NCBI GenBank assembly: GCA_014377495.1
Contig: JACMPN010000469.1
Location: 1-15,258 of the forward strand
Direction of reading: 5' to 3'
Source: Candidatus Sericytochromatia bacterium
Lineage (GTDB): Bacteria > Cyanobacteriota > Sericytochromatia > JACMPN01
DNA: 15,258 nucleotides
The notes under the pieces were generated by a model. The model was not told where the DNA came from. It saw only the letters and a program-made list of their open reading frames with translations, and ran no database searches. Shown piece after piece: positions 14,077 to 15,258 of this stretch; position 1 is the stretch's first letter, and every line of letters starts with the position of its first letter. The position numbers were made by a program, and so were the translations under genes.

Positions 14077-15120
14077 TCAGGGACGGATGGTCAGGCGCGG
14101 TTCACCGCCGCAGTCGCCGATGATCGCCGCTGTCAGGCCTGCGGCGAGGCAGGCAGCCAAAGCAGCCGCTGCCTGATCCGCCGGCACGGCCATCAGCAGA
14201 CCTCCGGAGGTCTGGGCATCGGCGAGGACCTGCAATTGCACTTCGGTCACGGCGGGCGACACATCCAACAGCGGCCGGACGAAGGCCAGATTACGCTTGG
14301 TCCCGCTGGGCACGACGCCCTCCGCAGCCAGAGTGACGACGGTTTCGAACACCGGCACTGCCGACATGCGGATCGTCGCCCCGACCCCGCTCGCCCTGAC
14401 CATTTCCCGCAGATGGCCCAATAACCCGAAACCCGTCACGTCCGTTGCCCCATGAGCCCCGTGGGCAAGGGCCACCAATGCGGCCGAGGCGTTGAGCAAA
14501 GCCATCGACGGGAGCAACGTCGGCACGTCGGCCAGGCTGATCCGATCGCGCGTCAGGGCCGTCGTCAGGATGCCGGTGCCGATCGGCTTGGTCAAAATCA
14601 GGCAATCACCGGCTTTGGTGCCCGCATTGGTCAGGATGCGGTTGGGATCGACAGTTCCCGTGACCGCCAGGCCGAACTTCGGTTCCGGGTCATCCACCGT
14701 GTGGCCGCCCAGCAAGGTCACGCCCGCTTCGACACATTTGTCCCGGGCGCCGAGGAGGATCTGGGCCAGCATGTCGAGCGGCAGGCAATCGACCGGGAAA
14801 CAGGCGATGTTCAGGGCTGTTACTGGAATACCGCCCATCGCATAGACGTCCGACAGCGCATTGGCGGCAGCGATGGCGCCAAACCAATACGGGTCGTCGA
14901 CGATGGGGGTAAAAAAGTCGACCGTCTGGACAAGGGCCAGATCCGGACGCAACAAAAAGACACCCGCATCGTCTGCATGGTCGAAACCGACCAGCAGCCG
15001 GGCATCCGGCACTTGCTGCAACTGTCCCAGGACCTGGGACAGGGACTCAGGGTCGAGCTTGCCTGCTCACCCGGCGGTACTGACCATGTGGGTCAAACGC
15101 TTGATTTCATCTCGGCTCAT
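14077..15120 (-). CDS. selD: Selenide, water dikinase (selenophosphate synthetase), itself a selenoprotein with Sec encoded by in-frame TGA
   Basis: SelD makes selenophosphate from selenide and ATP, the selenium donor for Sec-tRNA and selenouridine. The full product has 347 residues, equal to E. coli SelD. ATG 15120 lies five bases after AAGGAGG. The N-terminus reads MSRDEIKRLTHMVSTAG, then TGA (15069-15067), then AGKLDPESL. This TGA aligns with catalytic Cys17 of E. coli, and Lys21 with its essential Lys20, so TGA most likely encodes Sec18. Reading it as stop would leave a false start after residue 33 and delete the catalytic loop. Downstream motifs are intact: TVDFFTPIVDDP, LSDVYAMGG, LLGGHTVDDPEPKFGLAVTG, TDVTGFGLLGHL and DAQTSGGLL. 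A SECIS-like hairpin follows the TGA. The genome should therefore also encode SelA, SelB and tRNA-Sec; none lies in the window. Confidence 0.95.
15022..15042 (-). promoter_or_regulatory. Probable bacterial SECIS hairpin in selD
   Basis: On the minus strand, CTGTCCCAG and CTGGGACAG pair perfectly over 9 bp with a GTC loop; opening the top pair gives a GGTCC loop. GGUC is also the apical-loop core of the E. coli fdhF SECIS. Thirty-two bases separate the TGA from that loop, inside the range accepted for bacterial SECIS elements. It is the expected SelB docking site. Confidence 0.7.
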
Positions 15121-15214
15121 GGTGACCTCCTTGGCGCTATCCCGTGTACTGGTCGTAAATCGGAGGTTGCATGTCGCCAGGGCGATCGCCACAGTTCAAT
15201 GAACAACCCCCGGC

Positions 15215-15258
15215 TCAGCGAGACGTCTGCAGCCAGTCCCGCATCGCCGCTTTGAAGG
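15215..15258 (-). CDS. 3' end of an unidentified gene upstream of selD
   Basis: On the minus strand the frame enters at the right edge and reads FKAAMRDWLQTSR before TGA at 15217-15215. It has mostly G/C third positions, as expected of a coding tail. Too little is visible to identify it. It points the same way as selD, whose start is 94 bases downstream, so they may share an operon. The frame stays open for another 25 codons after the TGA and stops with TAG at 15139-15137, sixteen bases before selD; this is listed as a finding because the TGA could in principle also be recoded. Confidence 0.4.
   Translation of the reverse strand, partial: FKAAMRDWLQTSR

Noticed and set aside
14077..15021. 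A shorter selD of 314 codons beginning at TTG 15021
   Set aside because: That start lies in the middle of a conserved domain with no ribosome site and would remove the catalytic residue and lysine; the true start is ATG 15120 with TGA read as Sec.
15181..15190. GGCGATCGCC palindrome, similar to the cyanobacterial HIP1 repeat (also at 8684-8693)
   Set aside because: Two copies in 15 kb of GC-rich DNA do not indicate an overrepresented HIP1 family, and the gene content does not suggest a cyanobacterium.
14452..15255. A 267-codon rightward open frame opposite selD
   Set aside because: It is antisense to the conserved SelD sequence, and its translation has no recognisable motif.
1..15258. CRISPR arrays, tRNA or rRNA genes, insertion sequences, attachment sites
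   Set aside because: No regularly spaced repeats, cloverleaf-like sequence, transposase or integrase was seen.

Overview
The window is GC-rich, densely coded DNA from a Gram-negative bacterium: it carries a TolC-type outer-membrane channel, an RND pump and a periplasmic adaptor. The organism appears to encode selenocysteine, because its selD has an in-frame TGA exactly at the catalytic position. The succinate dehydrogenase is the Bacillus/epsilonproteobacterial type (SdhC with a five-helix cytochrome b558 plan, order C-A-B). Such enzymes occur in several phyla, including Nitrospirota, Acidobacteriota and delta-type lineages. I cannot name the genus from sequence alone.

Layout. Positions 1-391 hold a possible gene end and then a promoter region with an 11-bp direct repeat. 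Next come a secreted HExxH metallopeptidase (+, 392-1612) with a strong terminator and a DJ-1/PfpI protein (+, 1864-2406). An ArsR-type regulator (-, 2453-2743) is divergent from a three-gene efflux operon (+, 2922-8724) in the order TolC channel, RND pump, adaptor. A palindrome in the divergent spacer overlaps the likely -35 box of the efflux operon, so the regulator probably represses the pump. A 21-bp perfect hairpin separates the pump operon from the convergent sdhCAB operon (-, 11971-8800). Then follow a small charged protein of unknown function (+), an atypical Fe/Mn superoxide dismutase (+), another two-way terminator, a PuuD-like membrane protein without its cytochrome c domain (-), selD (-), and the tail of one more gene at the right edge (-).

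How the genes work together. The best-supported functional units are the regulated tripartite efflux pump, the membrane-bound succinate:quinone oxidoreductase, and selenophosphate synthesis for Sec and perhaps selenouridine. The DJ-1 protein and superoxide dismutase are stress-protection genes. Most of the window is ordinary chromosomal content; I see no phage, IS, CRISPR or defence island.

Most notable observations: SelD is itself a selenoprotein, with a SECIS-like hairpin, and its first 33 residues are lost if TGA is read as stop. SdhC lacks the histidine expected to ligate the distal haem. The RND pump lacks the TM10 lysine of the AcrB proton relay. The reading frame upstream of selD stays open past its TGA until 16 nt before selD.
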